15,963 nt of DNA. Origin: Pelosinus fermentans. Its GTDB lineage: Bacteria > Bacillota > Negativicutes > DSM-13327. The stretch is taken from positions 1-15,963 of the forward strand of contig DJJR01000024.1 in assembly GCA_002434245.1 (NCBI GenBank), in the 5' to 3' direction. The notes beneath the pieces are model-generated. The model did no database searches and was not told the origin of the DNA. It saw nothing but the letters and a program-made list of their open reading frames with translations. Of the stretch, positions 9,124 to 15,813 are shown one piece after another; the stretch's first letter is position 1, and each line of letters opens with the position of its first letter. Made by a program: the position numbers and the translations under genes.

Positions 9124-10277
9124 TATAAGCCACCTCCCTTTTTAGCGGCTTGAGCAAAAAAGTCATCTAATCCCTGCACAATCCCTTGCGCCATTTTCTG
9201 CTGGAATTGTGGAGTACTCAACAATTTTTCTTCATTAGGATTAGAAATAAAACCTAACTCAGCCAAGACAGAAGGCATTTTGGTTTTTTTGATTACATAA
9301 AATCCTGCGGCATTAATTCCACGATCTTGCAGCCCCCCGGACTTAACCAAGTTATCTTGAATACAATTTGCCAACAAGATATCATAATTACTCTTTTGAT
9401 AATAATAAGTAGCTGTACCGCCTACACTGGGACTGGTGAAGGCATTAATATGCAGGCTGACAAATACGTCTGCCTTATTGTTATTTGCCCCCAAAGTTCT
9501 AGCATTTAATTCATCAACAGCACTAGCATTTGGTCCAAAGACATCTACATCTGTCTTTCTGGTCATTAATACCTTAGCGCCTGCCTTTTCTAGTAAAGCC
9601 TGTACCTTTTGTGCTACTGCCAAAGTCACAGTCTTTTCCTGCAATTTATTAGGACCAATAGCACCAGGGTCACTGCCACCATGCCCAGGGTCAATAGCAA
9701 TCACTTTATTTCTTAAACCAGCAGTAAAATTATACTCGACCCTAGGTACGACTTGATTTACATCAATTACCACACGAAAGGTCTTATTATTAATTGCGTC
9801 ACTTTTCAAAGTAAACACTTTGTAGTCACTATCCTCAATCATAGTAGATAAGTCCACTATGACTTGACTGTTGGTATTATCTTTTTTTATAAATCGAACC
9901 TTGTCCGCAATTTTGCCATCTAAATCTACTAAATTATTAACATTTCCCACTGCTGCACCATTAATATCAATGACTAACTGAGAGCCTTTTGTCCCATCCA
10001 GCTTGCTGCTGACTCTCACGGCATCCTTGGTATCAATTACTAAGCGTAATTTACTGGTTCCTTCCACAGCATCTTTATGTACTAACCACCGAACATTGAT
10101 TAACTGATTGTTACCAGAAAGTTTTGTCTGCGATAGCGCTGTTGCTTTTAGAGAAGTTATAGCTGCCGCTGGTTTAGCCACTGGTCTATTATCATTTAAC
10201 GCCGCCATACCAACCTGAGGCACCAAAAACAGCATCAAGAATAGCAGACTTAAGAAAGCAGAAGGAAATCGACGCAA
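9123..10277 (-). CDS. N-acetylmuramoyl-L-alanine amidase with N-terminal AMIN domain
   Basis: The 384-residue exported enzyme should cut the bond between MurNAc and the peptide stem in peptidoglycan. Residues 1-25 form a signal peptide ending near VGMA. An AMIN domain (about 55-180) has alternating beta-strand segments; this domain targets amidases to the wall or septum. Amidase_3 follows (about 190-378), with zinc ligands in IAIDPGHGGSDPGA (His199), EKTVTLAV (Glu214), VFVSLHINA (His276), and the catalytic Glu in VLAELGFISNPNE (Glu340). The start is TTG at 10277, supported by GGAGGTG 7 bases upstream; no nearby ATG fits. It is the first gene of a two-gene unit with the GerM-like lipoprotein. 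Confidence 0.94.
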   Translation of the reverse strand: MRRFPSAFLSLLFLMLFLVPQVGMAALNDNRPVAKPAAAITSLKATALSQTKLSGNNQLINVRWLVHKDAVEGTSKLRLVIDTKDAVRVSSKLDGTKGSQLVIDINGAAVGNVNNLVDLDGKIADKVRFIKKDNTNSQVIVDLSTMIEDSDYKVFTLKSDAINNKTFRVVIDVNQVVPRVEYNFTAGLRNKVIAIDPGHGGSDPGAIGPNKLQEKTVTLAVAQKVQALLEKAGAKVLMTRKTDVDVFGPNASAVDELNARTLGANNNKADVFVSLHINAFTSPSVGGTATYYYQKSNYDILLANCIQDNLVKSGGLQDRGINAAGFYVIKKTKMPSVLAELGFISNPNEEKLLSTPQFQQKMAQGIVQGLDDFFAQAAKKGGGL

Positions 10278-10336
10278 TTTATAACACCTCCGTTTGTCAC
10301 CACAAGTTTATTATTTTTATAGCAAATCACTCTCAA

Positions 10337-10364
10337 TATATATATATCATACATAATATTTCAA
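10337..10364 (-). promoter_or_regulatory. Weak candidate promoter for the amidase-GerM unit
   Basis: Minus-strand TTGAAA (10364-10359) and TATATA (10342-10337) are separated by 16 bases, about 60 bases ahead of the amidase start. The region is so AT-rich that other spacings are possible, and a sporulation sigma factor could be used instead. Confidence 0.3.
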
Positions 10365-10476
10365 AAAAACGCATATGATGATATATTGTTTTATCATTCG
10401 TGCTTACTGACAAAAATCCTGCAGGACTTTCGGGTATAAGATAAAAAATCAAGAAAAAATATACTTTACTGATCTT

Positions 10477-10520
10477 AAAGAGGACCGCAGCTGCAATAAA
10501 CTGCAGCTGCGGCCCCCTTT
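10477..10520 (-). terminator. Terminator hairpin downstream of rbsB
   Basis: A long stem lies 60 bases past the rbsB stop: arms 10477-10495 and 10502-10520 with a 6-base loop, including an 11-bp perfect core CCGCAGCTGCA. On the minus strand all 19 positions can pair, two as G-U wobbles; on the plus strand those same positions are A-C mismatches. A short U-containing tail (TCCTCTTTAAG) forms the distal arm and what follows. This fits the 3' end of the rbs operon. A T5 run also follows on the plus strand. Confidence 0.7.
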
Positions 10521-10580
10521 TTGACACAGGCATTTTAGTACCTTATCAGCCCTAAATCAGTGAATACTGACGGTCTATTA

Positions 10581-11537
10581 TTATTTCGTGATATTTTCCA
10601 ATTTAACCATATACTCCATAGGCACCTCTTTCTTATTGATCAAGTCAACGGCATATTTTACACCATAGTAACCTTGATCATCTGGTTTTTGATCCACAGT
10701 TGATGCCATTTTTCCTTCTTTAATGTATACTTTCGCTTGGTCTAAAGCATCATACGCTGTTACTATTATTTTCCCGGATTTACCAACGCCGTCAATGGCT
10801 TGAATGGCACCGAAAGCCATCATATCATTAGCACAAAATACCCCATTGAGATCTGGATTTGCCTGCAAAATGTTTGTCATTACATTGAGACCTTCTTCAG
10901 TCTTCCAATTTGCAGATTGAGAAGCAACAATTTGGATATCTTTGTACTCAGCAAATGCTTTTTTAGCTCCATTCTTTCTTCCCTCTGCATTATCGACTCC
11001 TTGAATACCTTATATGATGGCCACTTTCCCTTTCCCTTTCAGCTGCTCAGCCAAATATTTACCTGCAAGATAACCACCATCAATATTACTGGCACCAACA
11101 TACGGAATGGGTTTAAGTCCAGCTGCTTTCGCTGCATCGCCATCAATACGATTATCAATATTAATAATTGGAATTCCCACATCCTGCGCCTTTTTCAAAA
11201 CAGGTACGATTTCTTTTGAACCGCCTGGAGCAATACATATTGCATCCACTTTTGTCGCAATCATATTTTCTACAATGGCAATTTGCTGTTCAATTGAAGT
11301 TTCTTCTTGCCCTACCTGAACTTCCAATTTCACACCTAATTCTTTCCCAGCCTTTTGAGCGCCTTTCTCCATACTGATAAAAAACGGATTACTTAATGTT
11401 TTCATAACAAAGCCAATTTTTAATTCTTTTTTGTCCGTCTTCGCAGCAGGCTTATCGCCGCCGGAACTGCCGCATCCAGTTACTAAAGATGCCATTAGGC
11501 CTACTCCCACCAGAATCGCTAATGTTTTTTTGTACAT
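10581..11537 (-). pseudogene. rbsB: Ribose ABC transporter substrate-binding protein RbsB, broken by an in-frame stop
   Basis: The reading frame would encode a 318-residue periplasmic-binding-protein-1 family lipoprotein that captures ribose outside the membrane for RbsAC. The start at 11537 has GGGGAG upstream and gives a lipoprotein signal with lipobox VTGC (Cys22). The N-lobe is clear: KIGFVMKTLSNPFFISMEKG, then QIAIVENMIATKVDAICIAP, then DVGIPIINIDNRIDG. At codon 176 (11012-11010) a TAA interrupts GKGKVAII-stop-GIQGVDNAEGRKNGA, where relatives have Glu or Gln. The same frame then stays open to the natural stop at 10581 and encodes the C-lobe (NGVFCANDMMAFGAIQAI, VTAYDALDQAKVYIKEGKM, DQGYYGVKYAVDLI). 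One substitution explains the break; a sequencing error cannot be excluded. A truncated product would lack the C-lobe and should not bind sugar. Confidence 0.9.
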
Positions 11538-11563
11538 AAGTTGATTCTCCCCTCTTTTTAAAC

Positions 11564-11640
11564 TCGCTGTGCTACCTGTTCTTGCAAGCAGTAAAGGACT
11601 TTTTTGCCGCTTACAATTCTTTAGAATCCTCAAGACGAAT
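11564..11640. repeat. Candidate dispersed repeat in the rbsC-rbsB spacer
   Basis: This segment contains short palindromes (ATTCT-AA-AGAAT near its right end, CTTGCAAG near 11585) and lies outside any supported gene. On the minus strand it can be read as a stretch with LLLARTGSTASLKRG, a peptide I associate loosely with spurious ORFs over recurrent intergenic sequences. No second copy is present in this window, so the repeat call rests on impression. Confidence 0.2.
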
Positions 11641-11699
11641 TCGCTGTAAACTCCCACCTCCACAAGAAAGGGCGCGCCTTAGTCTGATGATTCAAGCTC

Positions 11700-11735
11700 G
11701 ACTAGGCTAAAATGACGTCAAGCATCATTCTAGTC
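11700..11735. repeat. Inverted repeat in the rbsC-rbsB spacer
   Basis: GACTAG (11700-11705) and CTAGTC (11730-11735) enclose a second inverted pair AATGA / TCATT around a 9-base loop containing the palindrome GACGTC-like core. It could form an interrupted hairpin in the rbs mRNA or be an operator-like site. No T-run follows on the minus strand. Confidence 0.4.
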
Positions 11736-11753
11736 TTGGCCTTTGGTGTATAT

Positions 11754-11785
11754 AACAACCTTACGAAAAAATGCATAAGATTGTT
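11754..11785 (-). other. Minus-strand hairpin between rbsC and rbsB
   Basis: Arms 11754-11765 and 11774-11785 pair over 12 bp with an 8-base loop (CAUUUUUU on the minus strand). Two positions pair only on the minus-strand RNA as G-U; on the plus strand they would be A-C mismatches. This suggests an RNA element of the operon transcript, for example a stabiliser or attenuator ahead of rbsB. No U-tract follows, so a terminator is unlikely. Confidence 0.4.
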
Positions 11786-11825
11786 TACCAACAAGGTCTA
11801 CACAAATTAATCGTATATGTCGTCA

Positions 11826-12680
11826 TTAATATGACTTTGTCGCGCCCACTGCTTGGCTTGGTCGATTCAGTCCCTTGGCTGCACTGCTGTCTTTTTTTGC
11901 TCTTCTATACTGATCAAAAAACACAGCACTAACAATAACGGCACCAATCACAATTTGCTGCAGAAAAGGCGAAACATTCAGAAGATTTAAGCCAGCATTC
12001 AAACGACCTGTCAAAATGACAGCACCAATACCGCATGCTATGCCGCAAATGATATAGGCCCATGTTTCTACATACTTCACATTAATTCCCGATAAACGAG
12101 CAGCTTCTTTATTTCCTCCAATAGCGTAAATGTGACGACCAAACTTAGTATAATTTAAAATAAAAATCGCAATCACTACAACAACAAGAGCATAAATGAC
12201 GGGAATCGGAATATTCGTCAGGTTTCCAGCACTTATAAAACGAAATTCACTAGGAAACATATGTATTGTCTGCCCGTTTGTAATAAATAAAGCGGCTCCT
12301 CTTGCCACACTCATCATACCTAGGGTTGCAATAAATGCTGGAATTTTAAGTTTAGCAATCAATATTCCATTCATAAATCCTAGTAAACCACCAACTAAAA
12401 TTCCACTCAGTATCGGTATACCAATACCAATATCTAAATGTAACGTTAAGCCGATTATGACACTGGAAAATGCCGTTAGCGGTCCTACGGATAAATCAAT
12501 ACCAGAGGTGAGGATAACAAAAGTCATACCGACGGCAATAATCGTTGAAATCGAAACTTGCAGCAAAATGTTGAGTAGATTGGCAATATCAAGAAAATGA
12601 GGACTGCTGACTGATAAAAATATAAACAATGCGACAATCGCAATTCCGATTCCGAATCGATCTGCAATCTTATGAAACAT
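11826..12680 (-). CDS. rbsC: Ribose ABC transporter permease RbsC with an apparent internal deletion
   Basis: The protein (284 residues) is the membrane permease of a ribose-type ABC importer. It has many hydrophobic helices and clear family motifs: AVGMTFVILTSGIDLSVGPL (about residues 48-67), IPAFIATLGMMSVARG, YAIGGNKEAARLSGINV and GLNLLNVSPFLQQIVIGAVI. Relatives such as E. coli RbsC (321 residues) have some 47 residues between ARLxSAQPTAGTG and FLNNGLNLL, including the GGTSxxGGxGxxxGT loop that contacts the ATPase. Here RLN (226-228) joins directly to AGLNLL (229 on), in frame, near 11994-12005. The C-terminal tail after DQYRR is also unusually long. ATG at 12680 is favoured by GGGGG 8 bases upstream over the TTG at 12686. 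Its start overlaps rbsA by 11 bases. Probably non-functional if the deletion is real. Confidence 0.88.
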   Translation of the reverse strand: MFHKIADRFGIGIAIVALFIFLSVSSPHFLDIANLLNILLQVSISTIIAVGMTFVILTSGIDLSVGPLTAFSSVIIGLTLHLDIGIGIPILSGILVGGLLGFMNGILIAKLKIPAFIATLGMMSVARGAALFITNGQTIHMFPSEFRFISAGNLTNIPIPVIYALVVVVIAIFILNYTKFGRHIYAIGGNKEAARLSGINVKYVETWAYIICGIACGIGAVILTGRLNAGLNLLNVSPFLQQIVIGAVIVSAVFFDQYRRAKKDSSAAKGLNRPSQAVGATKSY

Positions 12681-14181
12681 TTCCAACGCCCCCTAACATC
12701 AATGGCATAATTCCTTCCTGGGTAATCGTACCATCATTTTCAAATTCACCAGCAATTCTTCCCTGATTCATTACGATAACCCGATTACTGACTCTAATAA
12801 TTTCAGGTAAATCCGAGGACACCATAATAATGCTTTTGCCTAACTGAGCTAACCCATTTATCAATTTATAAATTTCAGCCCTTGCTCCTACATCGATCCC
12901 CCGGGTCGGCTCATCAAAAATTAATATTTGACAATCTGTCAAAAGCCACTTTCCGATAATCACCTTTTGCTGATTTCCCCCGCTTAAAAACTTCGTCAAC
13001 TTATGAATAGAGTCGGTAACTACATTTAAAGCTTGTACGATATTCTTAGCCTCCAATTGTTCTTTCTTGCGGCTAAGGAAAAAGCCATTGCACACTCTGG
13101 GCAAATTTGCCATAGTAATATTTTGATCAATCCCCATGCTAAGTACTAACCCGTCTCTCTTCCGATCTTCACTGAGATAGCCAATACCATAGCCAATTGC
13201 CTCCATTGGAGAATGAATCTCCACCTGGACTCCCTGAAGCAATATTCTGCCCCCATCCATTTTCTCTGCACCAAAGAGCAGTCTCATCAGCTCACTCCTG
13301 CCAGCACCAACCAAACCTGCAAATCCCAAAATTTCACCTTTTCTTAAAATAAAGCTGGCGTTTTGTACAACATTACCCCAGCTAATATTTTTCACTTCCA
13401 GCAAGACCTCACCAATATAATCCCGGACTGGTTTATCCATTTTTTCTAATGTCCGCCCCACCATCATCGTAATCAATTGATCAATTGTCACATCTTTCAT
13501 ATTAACAGTTCCTATATCTTGACCATCTCGCATAACAGTGATGCGATCTACAATTTCACTAAGTTCCTGCAGTCGATGAGAAATGTAAATAATCGCCACA
13601 CCTTGGCTTTTCAGCTTGCGAATGATCCGGAACAATTCATGAGTATCCTTATCACTAATCGAAGAAGTTGGCTCATCCATGATAATAATTTGGCGTTTTT
13701 TCACTAATGACCGGGCAATTTCTACCATTTGCTGCTGGGCTGTACTTATTTCCTTAACCATTCTTCTGGGATTGATGTCGATATTCATTTCACGAAAGAT
13801 TTCCTCTGCCTGTTTTTCCATTTTTTCTTTATCAACTATATAAAAGGGAGATTTAACAATTTCTTCTCCCAAAAAAATGTTTTCTGCCACGCTCATTCCT
13901 GGAATTAAACTCATTTCCTGATAAATCGTACTAATGCCAAGATCACGAGAAATGTGAGCATTTTTAATGTCTACTTCTTCACCGTGCATTAGAACTGTAC
14001 CGCTGTCTTTTTGATGAGCACCGCTCATAATCTTAATCAAAGTCGATTTGCCCGCACCATTTTCTCCTAATAAGCAATGAACTTCTCCTTTACGGAGTTC
14101 AAAGTTAATATCATTCAAAGCCTGCACTCCGGGAAAAGCCTTATTGATATTCAGCATACGTAAAATAACTTCATGGTCCAT
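12670..14181 (-). CDS. rbsA: Ribose import ATP-binding protein RbsA
   Basis: The 503-residue protein contains two fused ABC ATPase domains and powers sugar import by RbsC on the cytosolic face. The first half has Walker A GENGAGKST (about residues 39-47), Q-loop STIYQEMSLIPGMSVAENI, signature-like STAQQQMVEIARSL, Walker B IIIMDEPTSSI and the H-loop IYISHRL. The second half has the degenerate Walker A GLVGAGRSELMRLLFG normal for this family, LSGGNQQKVIIGKWL and ILIFDEPTRGIDVGA. Length matches relatives (about 500). The ATG at 14181 has GGGGGTGAT at 14189-14197; an in-frame GTG at 14193 lies inside that site. It is 18 bases after rbsD. I see no lesion. Confidence 0.95.
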   Translation of the reverse strand: MDHEVILRMLNINKAFPGVQALNDINFELRKGEVHCLLGENGAGKSTLIKIMSGAHQKDSGTVLMHGEEVDIKNAHISRDLGISTIYQEMSLIPGMSVAENIFLGEEIVKSPFYIVDKEKMEKQAEEIFREMNIDINPRRMVKEISTAQQQMVEIARSLVKKRQIIIMDEPTSSISDKDTHELFRIIRKLKSQGVAIIYISHRLQELSEIVDRITVMRDGQDIGTVNMKDVTIDQLITMMVGRTLEKMDKPVRDYIGEVLLEVKNISWGNVVQNASFILRKGEILGFAGLVGAGRSELMRLLFGAEKMDGGRILLQGVQVEIHSPMEAIGYGIGYLSEDRKRDGLVLSMGIDQNITMANLPRVCNGFFLSRKKEQLEAKNIVQALNVVTDSIHKLTKFLSGGNQQKVIIGKWLLTDCQILIFDEPTRGIDVGARAEIYKLINGLAQLGKSIIMVSSDLPEIIRVSNRVIVMNQGRIAGEFENDGTITQEGIMPLMLGGVGNVS

Positions 14182-14188
14182 ACCGTAA

Positions 14189-14197
14189 ATCACCCCC
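14189..14197 (-). promoter_or_regulatory. Ribosome binding site that fixes the rbsA start
   Basis: GGGGGTGAT on the minus strand, 7 bases before the ATG at 14181. An alternative in-frame GTG at 14193-14191 is part of this sequence and so is unlikely to be the start. Confidence 0.65.
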
Positions 14198-14199
14198 AG

Positions 14200-14595
14200 T
14201 TAAAAGTTGACACCTGAATGCAGTATAATGTTGGCGTAAGGGGTACACTCACCAGTGCGAATCACAGCAACTGCTTTCTGATTCATTTTCTTAAACGCTT
14301 CGTGACTGCATCGATGAATCGGCACAACCCCTAACAGCGCCTTCACCCCCTCATACATCTTAGGACTGACAGTTTCCATCTCATTGGCTATCACCGCACT
14401 CTCTACTTCTAGTTCTTGCAATACTACACAGAGCGTTTCTAAAAATCCTGGGACACCAGGAGTCAAGGCGATATCAATCCGCCGTATTCCTTGGGCTATT
14501 GGCAAACCACAGTCTCCAATAACTAGCTGATCTCCGTGTCCCATACCAGCAATGACTTCGCTGATCCCTTGATTTAATACTCCAGTTTTCTTCAC
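14200..14595 (-). CDS. rbsD: D-ribose pyranase RbsD
   Basis: RbsD interconverts the pyranose forms of ribose with the furanose used by ribokinase. The 131-residue protein has the family pattern: KKTGVLNQGISEVIAGMGHGD with the catalytic-position His20 in GMGHGD, IGDCGLPI, RRIDIALTPGVPGF, and the C-terminal RTGECTPYANIILHSGV that contributes to the active site. The start is GTG at 14595, overlapping the rbsK stop (GTGA), with a G-rich ribosome site just upstream. It appears intact. Confidence 0.95.
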   Translation of the reverse strand: MKKTGVLNQGISEVIAGMGHGDQLVIGDCGLPIAQGIRRIDIALTPGVPGFLETLCVVLQELEVESAVIANEMETVSPKMYEGVKALLGVVPIHRCSHEAFKKMNQKAVAVIRTGECTPYANIILHSGVNF

Positions 14596-15521
14596 TGCTG
14601 CCCCCCCTGCTTATGAATAAACTCGTCTACTTCATCTCGACAAGGCAATGATGGCTGGGCTCCAGGCCGCGTCACTGCTATAGCCGCTACAGCTGCTGCA
14701 AATTTTGCACTTTCCAGTACTGTTTCCCCTTCCGCTAAGGCAGTAGCTAATGCGCCGACATAGGCATCTCCAGCAGCAGTCGTATCTACTGCTTCTACCT
14801 TATAGGAGAGTATATGCTGCTTCTGCTCTAGGGTACAGCATAAGGCCCCTTTACTCCCTAATGTAATAATGACGGCTGCTGCACCCCTATCTAACAGTAT
14901 TTGTGCCGCTTCATCTTCTGCGCCAGCTTTTCCGCCCGTAAGCACTGATGCTTCGGTCTCATTAGGAATCAGAATATCGATCATGGATAAGAGTTCCTCT
15001 AAAAGCAGGCGGGCTGGTGCAGGATTCAAAATTGTAGTCCACCCTCTTCCCTTGGCGGCCTTAATTGTATATTCCACGATTGCTTCTGGTATTTCATTCT
15101 GCACAAGAAGAATTCCAGGCACTTCTGCCGCTTCCAGTGCTGAATCTATGTCTTGCTGGCAGCATGCGTAATTAGCTCCCGGCACTACCACGATGGAATT
15201 GGCTCCCCTTTGATCCACTGTAATTAATGCAGTACCAGTAGGAGTTTCAGCTGAAGCTATATAGGAAACAGCTACTCCGCTTTGTGAAAGACTGCACCGC
15301 AACCTTTCACCAAATTCATCCCGCCCGACAACTCCTACCATTGTTACCTTCGATCCCAATTTAGCCGCAGTCACCGCTTGCTTCCCGCCCTTGCCGCCAG
15401 GAAAGGTTGTAAACGTTTTCCCGAAAATAGTTTCCCCCTTTTGGGGCAATTCAGCAACAGTTACCACTAAATCCATATTTAAGCTGCCCACCACCAGTAT
15501 TGGTTTTGTCAACGTGCTCAT
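14592..15521 (-). CDS. rbsK: Ribokinase RbsK (PfkB family), with an unusual substrate-site residue
   Basis: Ribokinase phosphorylates ribose to ribose 5-phosphate with ATP. The 309-residue protein has the PfkB features: VGSLNMDLVV with substrate-site Asp17, a Gly-Gly-Lys-Gly segment at 42-45, NPAPA, NETEA, VIITLGSKGA, and DTTAAGDAYVGAL near 251-263 with the catalytic base Asp. Family members normally read GGKGANQA; here residues 46-48 are Gly-Lys-Gln, so Lys47 replaces the Asn that corresponds to the ribose-contacting Asn46 in E. coli. That could weaken activity or alter specificity. The ATG at 15521 has GGAGG 7 bases upstream and overlaps the rbsR remnant stop (ATGA). Confidence 0.94.
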   Translation of the reverse strand: MSTLTKPILVVGSLNMDLVVTVAELPQKGETIFGKTFTTFPGGKGGKQAVTAAKLGSKVTMVGVVGRDEFGERLRCSLSQSGVAVSYIASAETPTGTALITVDQRGANSIVVVPGANYACCQQDIDSALEAAEVPGILLVQNEIPEAIVEYTIKAAKGRGWTTILNPAPARLLLEELLSMIDILIPNETEASVLTGGKAGAEDEAAQILLDRGAAAVIITLGSKGALCCTLEQKQHILSYKVEAVDTTAAGDAYVGALATALAEGETVLESAKFAAAVAAIAVTRPGAQPSLPCRDEVDEFIHKQGGQQ

Positions 15522-15793
15522 TTTGATTCCTCCAAACCACCTGAAGATTGACGAATCATCAATTCAGGTACAAATATCTTTTCATACGGACTGCTTCGCT
15601 CACCTGTAATATGCTCTATTAAAAGCTTTATCACATATTGTCCCATCTCATATACAGGCTGACGAATCGTAGTTAATAACGGCTTATACCATGTCGCCAA
15701 TCGTATATCATCAAAACCAACAACGGCTACATCCTCCGGTACCCGAATTTTATATTTGTTCAAGCATTCACTTATTTCATGACCATTACTTCG
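15518..15793 (-). pseudogene. rbsR: C-terminal remnant of LacI-family ribose repressor RbsR
   Basis: The last 80-90 codons of a LacI/GalR-family regulator are present: YKIRVPEDVAVVGFDDIRLA, then PLLTTIRQPVYEMGQYVIKLL, ending GGLEESK. These are the C-terminal strands and helix of the sugar-binding domain. There is no helix-turn-helix region and most of the effector domain is missing: going upstream the frame meets TAG at 15796-15794, and a further in-frame stop follows. Sequence beyond about 15788 no longer resembles the family and looks repeat-like. The stop overlaps the rbsK start, so the stump keeps its operon position (rbsR first, as in B. subtilis). The remnant cannot bind DNA. Confidence 0.85.
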
Positions 15794-15813
15794 CTATGCT
15801 CGCAACGGCTATG
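15781..15813. repeat. Candidate dispersed palindromic repeat at the rbsR breakpoint
   Basis: On the minus strand this reads CCGTTGCGAGCATAGCGAAG followed by TAATGG. It resembles the widespread intergenic palindrome family of the form ATTGCGAGC-n-GCGAAGCAAT. It lies exactly where homology to LacI regulators ends. Only one copy is in the window; the family match is from memory. Confidence 0.4.

Larger units (their letters stand above)
10278..10580. other. Intergenic region between rbsB and the amidase
   Basis: This 303-base stretch has no gene I can support. It holds the rbsB-side terminator (10477-10520), a 10-base palindrome TCCTGCAGGA at 10417-10426 within a GCAGGA...CACGAATGAT block (10393-10422, minus strand), an AT-rich run near 10335-10390, and a weak promoter for the amidase gene. 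An open frame of 66 codons on the minus strand has no ribosome site and runs through the terminator, so it is not called. Confidence 0.6.

Noticed and set aside
10333..10533. 66-codon minus-strand frame between rbsB and the amidase
   Set aside because: It runs through the rbsB-side terminator and has no ribosome site or recognisable domain.
11010..11012. Programmed read-through or recoding at the rbsB TAA
   Set aside because: TAA is not a selenocysteine or pyrrolysine codon, no recoding structure is apparent, and relatives have an ordinary residue.
11538..11663. 42-codon N-terminal extension of rbsB
   Set aside because: The lipoprotein signal starts at 11537 with its own ribosome site; the extension has none of the expected features.
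11636..11678. GAATTC and GGCGCGCC sites close together as a sign of cloned DNA
   Set aside because: Short palindromes of this kind can occur by chance and nothing else in the region looks like vector sequence.
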